A stretch of DNA of 64,000 nucleotides. Origin: Bacteroides zhangwenhongii. Lineage in GTDB: Bacteria > Bacteroidota > Bacteroidia > Bacteroidales > Bacteroidaceae. Made by a program: the position numbers and the translations under genes. Location of the stretch: assembly GCF_009193325.2 (NCBI RefSeq), contig NZ_CP059856.1, positions 4,960,001 through 5,024,000 on the forward strand. The letters are read 5' to 3'. Shown here piece by piece: positions 44,460 to 52,198 of this stretch (position 1 is the stretch's first letter; each line of letters opens with the position of its first letter). The notes beneath the pieces were generated by a model that had not been told where the DNA came from, did no database searches, and worked only from the letters and a program-made list of their open reading frames with translations.

Positions 44460-45398
44460 ATGATAATCAGTGCCAGCCGCCGGACAGATATTCCGGCATT
44501 CTATTCCCAGTGGTTTTTCAACCGGATTAAAGAAGGATATGTATTAGTGCCCAATCCATATCATCCGAAAATGATTAGCAAGATCTCTCTATCTCCTGCT
44601 GTAGTAGATTGCTTTGTTTTCTGGACCAAGAACCCGGCACCTATGCTCAACCAACTGGAGAAATTGCAGGATTACAACTATTACTTCCAATTTACACTTA
44701 ACCCCTACGGAGAAAAGCTGGAAAATCATTTGCCCTCCATCGATAAACGAATGGATACCTTTAAAAAGCTGGCTGATAAAATCGGCAGGGAAAGGGTGAT
44801 CTGGAGATATGATCCGATACTGACGAACGAGGAATATAATGTTTCTTTCCACCAGGAAGCATTTGCCCGGATTGCCGACGGGCTCAAAGACCACACTGCC
44901 AAATGTATGCTGGGATTCATAGATCATTACCAGCATATCCGGAACTCTGTACGGTCATTCAACATCCATCCGCTAACTCAAGAGGAAATAGAAGAAATGG
45001 CTGTCTCCTTTAAAAAAACAATCGACGTTTATCCCGACATACAGCTGGATACTTGTACTGTAAAAGTGGATTTAAGACATTTAGGTATTCCGAGTGGCCT
45101 GTGTATTGATAAGGATCTGATAGAAAAGATCATCGGTTATCCTATCCTCGCCCAAAAGGATAAAAACCAGCGTAACATCTGCAACTGCATTGAAAGCATT
45201 GATATCGGAACTTATGAAAGTTGCCTGAACGGATGTATTTATTGTTATGCCATCAAAGGCAATTATAACACGGCAGTATATAATAGGAGGAAACATGATA
45301 AAAACTCACCGCTACTCATCGGCCATTTATCCGAAGATGATATCGTAAAGGAACGGGAGATGAAAAGCCTGCGGGATAACCAATATTCGTTGTTTTAA
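44460..45398 (+). CDS. DUF1848 family protein with cysteine cluster
   Basis: The 312-residue protein begins MIISASRRTDIPAFYSQWF, the family hallmark, and has VFWTKNPAPML and RYDPILTNEEYN in the middle. Near the C-terminus a cysteine group (CNCIESIDIG, then CLNGCIYCYA) resembles a radical-SAM/iron-sulfur binding site but placed at the end. The family may be divergent SPL-like radical enzymes; function is unproven. It is a single gene framed by two copies of the small-RNA repeat. Confidence 0.85.
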   Translation: MIISASRRTDIPAFYSQWFFNRIKEGYVLVPNPYHPKMISKISLSPAVVDCFVFWTKNPAPMLNQLEKLQDYNYYFQFTLNPYGEKLENHLPSIDKRMDTFKKLADKIGRERVIWRYDPILTNEEYNVSFHQEAFARIADGLKDHTAKCMLGFIDHYQHIRNSVRSFNIHPLTQEEIEEMAVSFKKTIDVYPDIQLDTCTVKVDLRHLGIPSGLCIDKDLIEKIIGYPILAQKDKNQRNICNCIESIDIGTYESCLNGCIYCYAIKGNYNTAVYNRRKHDKNSPLLIGHLSEDDIVKEREMKSLRDNQYSLF

Positions 45399-45429
45399 TC
45401 TCTTCGGTCTACAGTTGACTTACAGGCAT

Positions 45430-45496
45430 AAAAAAAGGCTATCTATCCCAGACAGCCAATCTTTTGTTAACCTTAAATCTAATACTATGAAAAACA
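45430..45496 (-). ncRNA. Candidate small RNA, repeat copy 2
   Basis: Same structure as copy 1: perfect promoter, leader with TTAGATTTAAGGTTAACA and CATAGTATTAG, then hairpin (45437-45444 and 45450-45457, 5-nt loop) and seven U. The RNA would be about 67 nt. A tiny reading frame on the plus strand (from ATG at 45486) is probably chance. Confidence 0.7.
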
Positions 45497-45501
45497 CAGT
45501 A

Positions 45502-45532
45502 CAAAGATACGGACTTTTCGGTTATCTCCAAA
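45502..45532 (-). promoter_or_regulatory. Promoter of small-RNA copy 2
   Basis: On the minus strand: TTTG (45529-45532), 19-bp spacer, TATCTTTG (45502-45509). Confidence 0.75.
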
Positions 45533-45771
45533 TTTTGAGGCCAAAGCAGCGTATCTTATAACATGGTTTAATAGAATCAGAGCCGTATTAACAAATGAGT
45601 GGCCAGGCATTAACATTTAACAGTTTTCTTAAATAATCAGAGCGTAAAACTGGAAAAGATGCAAAAGTTTTCGAATCGAACACCTTATCTTATTAAAGAG
45701 AGTTTATGAGGGCTAACAAATTCCTCTGCCAGCTGTTTCTAAATAGAAGATAACCATCAAATTCCCATTAT

Positions 45772-46551
45772 ATGAACAGATTCGAAAATAAAGTAGTTGT
45801 CATCACCGGTGCCGCCGGTGGTATCGGCGAAGCAACCACACGCCGCATTGTCTCCGAAGGAGGCAAAGTAGTCATCGCTGACCATTCCGAGAAAAGAGCG
45901 GAGCAGCTTGCCAACGAACTCACGCACACAGGGGCTGACGTGCGTCATGTCTATTTCTCCGCCACCGAACTCCAGAGTTGCAAAGAATTGATTGATTTTT
46001 CCATGAATGAATATCAAAGAATAGACGTACTGATTAATAATGTAGGAGGAACTGATCCCAAACGTGACCTTAGCATCGAAAAGCTGGACATCAACTACTT
46101 TGACGAAGTATTCCATCTGAATCTCTGCTGCACGATGTATCTTTCCCAACAGGTCATTCCTATCATGACTGCCAATGGCGGCGGAAACATTGTCAACGTA
46201 GCTTCCATAAGCGGACTTACGGCTGATGCCAACGGCACTTTATACGGCGCCAGCAAAGCGGGTGTCATCAACCTGACGAAATATATCGCTACTCAAATGG
46301 GAAAGAAAAACATCCGTTGCAACGCCGTAGCTCCGGGACTGGTACTTACTCCCGCTGCATTGGACAACCTGAATGAGGATGTACGTAATATCTTCCTCGG
46401 TCAATGTGCCACTCCTTATCTGGGAGAACCGGAGGATGTTGCAGCTACCATCGCTTTTCTGGCTTCGAACGATGCCAGATACATCACCGGACAAACGATT
46501 GTGGTGGATGGCGGACTGACCGTTCATAATCCGACAGTGGCGTTATCATAA
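45772..46551 (+). CDS. Short-chain dehydrogenase/reductase
   Basis: The 259-residue NAD(P)-dependent oxidoreductase has the cofactor loop [10 protein letters not shown] at about 13-22, the NNVGG motif, catalytic Ser in VASISG, and YGASKAG with the YxxxK pair. It resembles 3-oxoacyl-ACP reductases and sugar or bile-acid dehydrogenases; substrate not assignable. It precedes a TetR gene by 137 bp and may be its target. Confidence 0.9.
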   Translation: MNRFENKVVVITGAAGGIGEATTRRIVSEGGKVVIADHSEKRAEQLANELTHTGADVRHVYFSATELQSCKELIDFSMNEYQRIDVLINNVGGTDPKRDLSIEKLDINYFDEVFHLNLCCTMYLSQQVIPIMTANGGGNIVNVASISGLTADANGTLYGASKAGVINLTKYIATQMGKKNIRCNAVAPGLVLTPAALDNLNEDVRNIFLGQCATPYLGEPEDVAATIAFLASNDARYITGQTIVVDGGLTVHNPTVALS

Positions 46552-46651
46552 AACGACCGGATAACGTATTATCGGTAAAGATGATAGGTTATTAACCGGC
46601 AACCATTACAAAAAATAATCTCTTTTTCCTTGATGTTACCGATAGGAAACA

Positions 46652-46669
46652 TATCTTTGTGACCAGTCA
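46652..46669 (+). promoter_or_regulatory. TetR-gene promoter with overlapping palindrome
   Basis: A -7 box TATCTTTG (46652-46659) is directly followed by the palindromic TGACCAGTCA (46660-46669), a typical operator placement for TetR autoregulation. Confidence 0.55.
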
Positions 46670-46688
46670 GTAACAAAAGTATCAAAGT

Positions 46689-47294
46689 ATGGAAAAAGAG
46701 ATTACTAAAAACAGACAGGCTACGGAAATGACCCTGATTAAAGCCGTCAACGACATCATTGAAGAAAGCGGCTTCGAGGGGTTGGGCATCAATGCGGTAG
46801 CAGCCAAGGCCAAAGTTTCAAAAATGCTTATCTACCGTTATTTCAATTCGCTGGATGGACTGATAGCAGCCTACATTCAGCAGAACGACTATTGGATTAA
46901 TTTCGATGAAGAGTTACCGGATCAGGCTCATTTAGCCGCATTTATCAAGCAGATATTCAAAAGACAAATCATGCGGTTACGGGAGAATTATACATTGAAA
47001 CGCCTGTATCGCTGGGAACTGACAACGGACAATAAGTTTGTGAAAGAGTTGCGCAACAAACGGGAAGAGAAAGGAATCTGGCTGGTAGAGGCAGTCATCA
47101 AACTTTCAAAACATCCGAAAAAAGAGATTGCCGCTATGGCTTCCATCATCACCGCAGCCATCAGTTATCTGGCATTGCTCGAAGAAAACTGCCCGGTCTA
47201 CAACGGCCTCAAGATTCAGCAGGAAAGCGGCTGGGAGGAATTGGAAGAAGGCATCAATCTATTAGTAGACCTCTGGTTACAAAAACAACTCTAA
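46689..47294 (+). CDS. TetR-family transcriptional repressor
   Basis: The 201-residue protein has an N-terminal HTH (about 10-57; IIEESGFEGLGINAVAAKAKVSKML cut as GFEGLGINAVAAKAKVSK, then IYRYFNSLDGLI) and a helical ligand domain. The stop is 4 bp before the DUF2271 lipoprotein start, so they form an operon. Its own promoter carries a candidate operator. Confidence 0.92.
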   Translation: MEKEITKNRQATEMTLIKAVNDIIEESGFEGLGINAVAAKAKVSKMLIYRYFNSLDGLIAAYIQQNDYWINFDEELPDQAHLAAFIKQIFKRQIMRLRENYTLKRLYRWELTTDNKFVKELRNKREEKGIWLVEAVIKLSKHPKKEIAAMASIITAAISYLALLEENCPVYNGLKIQQESGWEELEEGINLLVDLWLQKQL

Positions 47295-47298
47295 TCAA

Positions 47299-48024
47299 AT
47301 GAATAAAATGACAATAATGGGAATATGGTTTCTTTCTCTATTGATAAATAGTGGATGCAACCGGGATTTAGTAGAATACGACAGTAACGATCTTAAAATA
47401 TCTATTGAAAAAGGGGAAGAGTGGTTGCATAATTTTCCTTTGTTTCTAGGCATCAACATCAAAAATCCGCCCCAGATTGCAATCTGGACTGAAGACATGG
47501 AAGGGAATTATCTGTCCACCGTGTATGTGACACACAAAATAGCCACTCAATCCTGGCAAGCCTCCGGCGGTAACCGCCGAAAGGAAGCGCTGCCGCATTG
47601 GTGTTATCAGCGGGGAATCCAATATGAAGACGGGTTATATCTTCCTAGCAAAAAGGAACCGTTGACGGACGGTATCAGCGGAGCTACTCCGAAAGGTAGT
47701 TTTAATGTGAAGATGTCGCCAACCGGAAAACAGAAGAAGTTTATAGTCAAAATTGAAATCAATCATTCTACAGATTTCAATGATGCATATCCGAAATCGG
47801 CCAAAGAAGGAGACGCCAATTACTCCGGTGGAAAAGAAGGGAGCGGACAGCCTGCCCTTGTCTACGCAGCAGAAGTGGATTTGACTTCCGGCAAGAAAGA
47901 ATTTACAGCCAAACTGATCGGACACAGCAGCCCGGATGGAAGTAATGGAGATCTTACCAGAGATACTTCTTCACTCACAACTGCATTGCATATCGTTAAA
48001 AGCATAACCGTGTATGTGCAATAG
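47299..48024 (+). CDS. DUF2271-type lipoprotein
   Basis: The 241-residue protein has a lipobox (LLINSGC) and a beta-rich domain with PQIAIWTEDMEGNYLSTVYV and SWQASGGNRRKEALPHW, matching the DUF2271 family. In other bacteria such proteins go with flavin- or heme-linked membrane enzymes, but no such partner is adjacent here. Tight link to TetR. Confidence 0.75.
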   Translation: MNKMTIMGIWFLSLLINSGCNRDLVEYDSNDLKISIEKGEEWLHNFPLFLGINIKNPPQIAIWTEDMEGNYLSTVYVTHKIATQSWQASGGNRRKEALPHWCYQRGIQYEDGLYLPSKKEPLTDGISGATPKGSFNVKMSPTGKQKKFIVKIEINHSTDFNDAYPKSAKEGDANYSGGKEGSGQPALVYAAEVDLTSGKKEFTAKLIGHSSPDGSNGDLTRDTSSLTTALHIVKSITVYVQ

Positions 48025-48068
48025 CAGCAGCTAACCATCGTATTATCAGACTCTATCCTTGCATCATT

Positions 48069-48599
48069 ATGAAGAAATTTATATTCATCTTTGCACTGCT
48101 ATCTTTCATTACTGTATGTGCCGACGGACAAACAGACAGCAGACGTCTCTCTTACACTACATATATCGGGACAGGTTTTTCTATGAATCAGCCTTCTTAC
48201 ACGCCTTTCAACTGGCAAATCGTCAGTCATTACCACATCAGTCAACGGTTTGCCATCGGTGCGGGCAGCGGACTTTCTGTTTACGAGAAGTTGCTTATCC
48301 CGCTTTATGCCAGTGCGCAATTTTATATAACGAAGCCCAGGAGACTGACTCCTTATCTGGAATGTCATATCGGTGGGTCTTTTGCCACAGACAGAGAAGC
48401 AAACGGAGGCTTTTACCTCTCTCCTTCCATCGGTGCACAATTCAAAGTCAACCGGAAAATTAAACTGAATTTGATGGCAGGTTATGAACTCCAGAAACTG
48501 GAACGGACAAAGAAACAGGAAGATCCGTATTTCCATACGACGTTTAAGGAAGAATTGTCGCACCATTCCATTACGCTGAAAATCGGCTTGACTTATTGA
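48069..48599 (+). CDS. Small outer-membrane beta-barrel-like protein
   Basis: The 176-residue protein has a signal peptide (FIFIFALLSFITVCADG) and alternating polar/hydrophobic strands (YTTYIGTGFSMNQP, FAIGAGSGLSVYEKL, IKLNLMAGYELQKL) ending in HSITLKIGLTY with the C-terminal aromatic typical of outer-membrane barrels of about eight strands. No specific family recognised. It is 44 bp after the DUF2271 gene. Confidence 0.75.
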   Translation: MKKFIFIFALLSFITVCADGQTDSRRLSYTTYIGTGFSMNQPSYTPFNWQIVSHYHISQRFAIGAGSGLSVYEKLLIPLYASAQFYITKPRRLTPYLECHIGGSFATDREANGGFYLSPSIGAQFKVNRKIKLNLMAGYELQKLERTKKQEDPYFHTTFKEELSHHSITLKIGLTY

Positions 48600-48768
48600 G
48601 GTAAGTATAATAAGAGATAAGGAATTTGCCATTGCGAACAGAATATATATTCAGATCCTGGCTTTATTCCCCTCGAATAAAAAAAGGCATAATTATTAAT
48701 GATTAAGTCGTTATATTATTCAACAAATACTAACTTTACGACGTTATAAAATATAAAGAGCGAACGAA

Positions 48769-49935
48769 ATGATTGTTAAGACATTACTAGATACCGATCT
48801 TTATAAGTTTACCACATCGTATGCTTATATCAAACTGTTTCCCTATGCAATGGGCACGTTTAGTTTCAACGACCGGAATGAAACTCAATATACCGAAGAT
48901 TTCCTGAAGGCACTCAAGACAGAGATTAAGAATCTTAGTCAGTTGAGATTTACGGAAGAGGAGCTGGAATATATGACGAAAAACTGCAGATTCCTTCCGA
49001 GGGTCTATTGGGAGTGGTTATCTTCTTTTCGTTTCGACCCGAATAAGATTGATATTCATCTGGATGAAGCCTGTCATCTTCACATTGAGGTGACTGATTT
49101 GCTCTATAAAGTGACGCTGTATGAAGTGCCTTTGCTCGCGATTGTCTCTGAAATCAAAAACCGTTTCTTTGGCAATGTAGCAGACATGAACGAGATTCTT
49201 TGCAAGCTGTCAGAGAAAATAGAATTATCGAATCAACATCAGCTCCGCTTTTCCGAATTCGGCACACGGAGAAGATTCTCCATTGATGTGCAGGAAACGG
49301 TTATCAAGAAGCTGAATGAGACGGCACATTATTGCACCGGAACTTCCAACTGTAACTTTGCAATGAAATATGGAATGAAAATGATGGGGACTCATCCACA
49401 TGAATGGTTTATGTTTCACGGAGCACAGTTCGGATATAAACATGCCAACTATATGGCACTCGAAAACTGGGTGAATGTTTATGACGGGGATTTGGGTATC
49501 GCACTTTCCGATACATATACTTCCGGTATCTTCCTTAGTAACCTTAGCCGCAAACAGGCTAAACTATTTGACGGAGTGCGTTGCGATTCCGGTAATGAGT
49601 TTGAGTTTATCGACAAGCTGGTTGCCCGTTATAAAGAGTTGGGAATTGATGCGACGACCAAAACCATCGTTTTCAGCAATGCCCTCGACTTTACAAAGGC
49701 ATTGGATATTCAGGAATACTGCCAGAACAAAATACGCTGCTCTTTCGGAATCGGTACCAACCTTACCAATGATACCGGATTCGAGCCTTCGAACATCGTG
49801 ATGAAACTGACACAATGTAAGATGAATGTCAATCAGGAATGGAGAGAATGTATCAAACTGTCTGATGATGAAGGAAAACATACCGGCAGCCTTGAAGAGG
49901 TACAGGCTTGCCTGTATGAGTTGAGACTCAACTAA
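48769..49935 (+). CDS. pncB: Nicotinate phosphoribosyltransferase
   Basis: PncB makes nicotinate mononucleotide for NAD salvage. The 388-residue protein begins LLDTDLYKFTTSYAYIK split as LLDTDLYKFT, and carries FGTRRRFS, TSNCNFAMKYGMKMMGTHPHEW cut as GTHPHEW with the phosphorylated His, and VRCDSGNEFEF. Complete. Its stop is one base from the end of the convergent higA gene, with no terminator between. Confidence 0.95.
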   Translation: MIVKTLLDTDLYKFTTSYAYIKLFPYAMGTFSFNDRNETQYTEDFLKALKTEIKNLSQLRFTEEELEYMTKNCRFLPRVYWEWLSSFRFDPNKIDIHLDEACHLHIEVTDLLYKVTLYEVPLLAIVSEIKNRFFGNVADMNEILCKLSEKIELSNQHQLRFSEFGTRRRFSIDVQETVIKKLNETAHYCTGTSNCNFAMKYGMKMMGTHPHEWFMFHGAQFGYKHANYMALENWVNVYDGDLGIALSDTYTSGIFLSNLSRKQAKLFDGVRCDSGNEFEFIDKLVARYKELGIDATTKTIVFSNALDFTKALDIQEYCQNKIRCSFGIGTNLTNDTGFEPSNIVMKLTQCKMNVNQEWRECIKLSDDEGKHTGSLEEVQACLYELRLN

Positions 49936-49936
49936 A

Positions 49937-50251
49937 TTATAACAATGTTGCACATATTTTCCGTAAATTCTCCAAATGCGCCATCACATTCTTATCCTTT
50001 CGGGCAATTTGCATATTATATCTCGTCTGCATGTTCACCAGCAACTCCGCATTTATATCGGTAGCAGCTTCAATCAACAAAGCAAAATCCGTAGATACAG
50101 GACGACGCCCATTCAATATATCATTCAGCATCGTATACGACACTCCTACCACCTCTGCAAATCGTTTCTGCGATATTCCACGAGATTGTAATTCTTCTTT
50201 TATAATCTCTCCCGGATGTACTGGAACAAAAGAATACCCTAAATTAGACAT
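49937..50251 (-). CDS. higA: HigA-type antitoxin (XRE HTH)
   Basis: The 104-residue protein has the HigA signature VHPGEIIKEELQSRGISQ and an HTH (RFAEVVGVSYTMLNDILNGRRPVS). It would bind and block the HigB toxin and repress the pair's promoter. It follows the toxin gene by 7 bp, the reversed order typical of higBA. Confidence 0.9.
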   Translation of the reverse strand: MSNLGYSFVPVHPGEIIKEELQSRGISQKRFAEVVGVSYTMLNDILNGRRPVSTDFALLIEAATDINAELLVNMQTRYNMQIARKDKNVMAHLENLRKICATLL

Positions 50252-50258
50252 ACTATTC

Positions 50259-50576
50259 TTATTTATAATGATTCGTTATGTCGATTATAGAACAAATAGT
50301 TATGATGGGTTCGGAATCCGTAGTCGATATTTTAAATTCCAGCCGATATTGTTTATCGATCCGAATAGATGAAATACCTTTTTTAACTCCCGTCAAGACT
50401 TCATAATTCAACGAATTCAAAGGATAAAGTGCTTCTACATTCAACGCTTCAGCCAAAATGACAATTCGCTTCACATAATTCCTTATTACTTGAGGTTGAA
50501 AACGATGCTTCTTATCGCTACATTTACCTTCATAATAAAGTTCTGAAAGATATTCCTTTTCAAACTCAATAACCAT
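50259..50576 (-). CDS. higB: HigB-type (RelE/ParE superfamily) toxin
   Basis: The 105-residue protein has the HigB-like fold: IRNYVKRIVILAEALNVEALY, then GISSIRIDKQYRLEFKI cut as SIRIDKQYRLEF, and CSIIDITNHYK at the C-terminus. HigB toxins are ribosome-dependent mRNA interferases. The toxin gene comes first. A -7 box lies at 50599-50606. Confidence 0.85.
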   Translation of the reverse strand: MVIEFEKEYLSELYYEGKCSDKKHRFQPQVIRNYVKRIVILAEALNVEALYPLNSLNYEVLTGVKKGISSIRIDKQYRLEFKISTTDSEPIITICSIIDITNHYK

Positions 50577-50598
50577 TTCTCTACTTATTACGACAGTA

Positions 50599-50606
50599 CA
50601 AAGATA
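50599..50606 (-). promoter_or_regulatory. -7 box of the higBA operon
   Basis: The minus strand reads TATCTTTG 22 bp before the toxin ATG. A T-rich/A-rich stretch lies upstream; no -33 at standard spacing. Confidence 0.55.
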
Positions 50607-50825
50607 GCAGTTTTTTTTCAGAATACACTAAAAAAGTGGATATAATGATAGCAATTCTATCAAACTTGGCCAAAGTCCGAAAGCTAGTAGATAAAACTTG
50701 CTATCACCTTAATCAACACAACTCTATTCATAGCAGTATTAATAAAAAAATGCTGCAGGTATGTTCTTATTCTATACTATCTGTGACTATAGTAATAAAA
50801 GCTATGGCAATCAGATCCAAACCTT

Positions 50826-51149
50826 TCAGGATTTGAATCCTTTCACTGCTCTTTCCAGTCTTTCCAGAGGTAATTCGCCGGATTGTCTCCAGAGCTGTTG
50901 TCCTTTTCTAAAAAGAATAAAGGTAGGAGTCGACTCAACCGTATAGAAATCTGTAAGGGCAGGTTCCTGGTCGATGTCTACCAATACCACTTCCAATGTT
51001 CCTTCCATCAGTTTCTTAAATTCTTCAACAACCGGTTTCATACGTTGGCAATGAGGACACCACGTTGCATAAAACTCTGCCATTACCCAATCACCGTTAG
51101 CCAGTTTCTCCTGATTTCTTTCTTCACGAGCTATTTTCTTTTCTTTCAT
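50826..51149 (-). CDS. Thioredoxin-family protein
   Basis: The 107-residue protein is a cytoplasmic thioredoxin fold with active site ATWCPHC (about 28-34) and cis-Pro loop VESTPTFILF. The WCPHC centre differs from WCGPC of classical thioredoxin and is more oxidising in character. Start at 51149 (MKEKKIAREE); the long upstream extension is not protein-like. It follows the Nim-like gene by 95 bp on the same strand. Confidence 0.9.
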   Translation of the reverse strand: MKEKKIAREERNQEKLANGDWVMAEFYATWCPHCQRMKPVVEEFKKLMEGTLEVVLVDIDQEPALTDFYTVESTPTFILFRKGQQLWRQSGELPLERLERAVKGFKS

Positions 51150-51244
51150 ACGAATATCTCCTTTTTTATTAATTATTATCAACTTAACAATATCAGGAGA
51201 AATATAGTTTAGAAAAGTAGCAAGGTTACACACTAATTAAAGAA

Positions 51245-51727
51245 TCAAACCCGTTTACATTTGCCCGACCAGTTATCAATATCCAGACGAATGATCTCCG
51301 TGCGATGGAAAGACTTCTCCGCATACTTCATTCCTACCACTTTATCTTCCGGAGAGAGTTTATCCAACAGCAGTTCAAGCGCCTTCATCCGTTCGGCTTC
51401 CGAAAGTCCAGTATGGGCTGTCCCTGTCAGTACAATACTCTCATACCCCGTCGTAAACTTGTCGGGAACAAGATGAGTGGCTCCTACCACACAAAAAGAA
51501 ACTCTCTCACAAGCAGAGATACAACGCAGTTTCTCTCCTTCGGGTGCACAATGAATATAAATAGAACGAGCACCATCCCACACATAATTGACAGGAATTC
51601 CATAACCGCCGCCTCCTACTGCCTGCATCGACAATATTCCGTATTCTGCAGTTTGTAATAAACGAAGAGCTTTTTCTTCTTCCAGCAGACGATCCTGGCG
51701 CCTGACGGGTTCATTTAAATATTTCAT
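51245..51727 (-). CDS. Nim-like / pyridoxamine-phosphate-oxidase-fold flavoprotein
   Basis: The 160-residue protein has a split-barrel FMN fold (ALRLLQTAEYGILSMQAV, GYGIPVNYVWDG, IYIHCAPEGEKLRCI, CVVGATHLVPDKFTTGYESIVL cut as FTTGYESIVLTGTA). The family includes NimA-type 5-nitroimidazole reductases, but chromosomal relatives are common in anaerobes and not proof of resistance. Start at 51727 fits the promoter at 51753-51785. Confidence 0.85.
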   Translation of the reverse strand: MKYLNEPVRRQDRLLEEEKALRLLQTAEYGILSMQAVGGGGYGIPVNYVWDGARSIYIHCAPEGEKLRCISACERVSFCVVGATHLVPDKFTTGYESIVLTGTAHTGLSEAERMKALELLLDKLSPEDKVVGMKYAEKSFHRTEIIRLDIDNWSGKCKRV

Positions 51728-51752
51728 TTTTACTATATAATTAATGACATTA

Positions 51753-51785
51753 CAAAGATATACAATATTCTTAATCGAAGACAAA
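51753..51785 (-). promoter_or_regulatory. Promoter of the Nim-like gene
   Basis: On the minus strand: TTTG (51782-51785), 21-bp spacer, TATCTTTG (51753-51760). The start site near 51746 excludes the longer frame. Confidence 0.65.
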
Positions 51786-51861
51786 TCCCCGTTTTAAAGA
51801 TAAGCATTGCACAAAAATGAAACTTTCGTGCAAAAAAGGAACATCTTATTTAATATTTATT

Positions 51862-51869
51862 TATCTTTG
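51862..51869 (+). promoter_or_regulatory. -7 box before the cobalamin riboswitch
   Basis: TATCTTTG lies just upstream of the aptamer. No good -33 TTTG; transcription would begin near 51876. Confidence 0.55.
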
Positions 51870-51879
51870 CCCCCCGAAA

Positions 51880-52056
51880 TGGTTCAGAATCCGTATCCAA
51901 CGGACGACGATTAATAGGGAATCGGGTGTAAGTCCCGGACAGTCCCGCTGCTGTGAAGCTCTGTTCAATGTCTTATAATTGAACTAATTTAACGCCACTG
52001 ATGTTAATCGGGAAGGCAAATAAGACAAGAGTCAGTCAGAAGACCTGCCATTTTGT
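51880..52056 (+). promoter_or_regulatory. Cobalamin (adenosylcobalamin-type) riboswitch
   Basis: The core AATCGGGTGTAAGTCCCGG, CAGTCCCGCTGCTGTGA and the B12 box AGTCAGAAGACCTGCC (52034-52049) are present in order and spacing. After the aptamer a hairpin with GCTC..CTCCT and AGGAG..GAGC arms (about 52063-52094) is the likely expression platform; it lacks a T run, which points to translational or non-classical control. The first gene after it starts at 52199. Confidence 0.93.
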
Positions 52057-52198
52057 GTAAGACGCTCCCCTCCTCGTGGGTTAGGAGAAAGAGCATCACT
52101 TGTTAAGCCCCAAATCAAAAAAATACTGTTTTTCGTCGGGTGGAGTATGTCCATTAGATAGGAAGACATTAATAAGTATGTACTTAATTGAAAAAAGT

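Larger units (their letters stand above)
45430..45632 (-). repeat. Dispersed intergenic repeat, copy 2 (about 200 bp)
   Basis: The second copy of the repeat at 44168-44370. Conservation of promoter, leader and upstream TTAA-rich motifs indicates a shared regulatory unit. Confidence 0.7.

Noticed and set aside
45486..45560. Small peptide frame beginning MKNTVQR in repeat copy 2
   Set aside because: The other copy gives a different peptide after a few residues, so the RNA on the other strand is the better explanation.
51245..51727. Calling the flavoprotein a nitroimidazole resistance gene
   Set aside because: Fold similarity alone is not enough; many susceptible anaerobes carry such genes.
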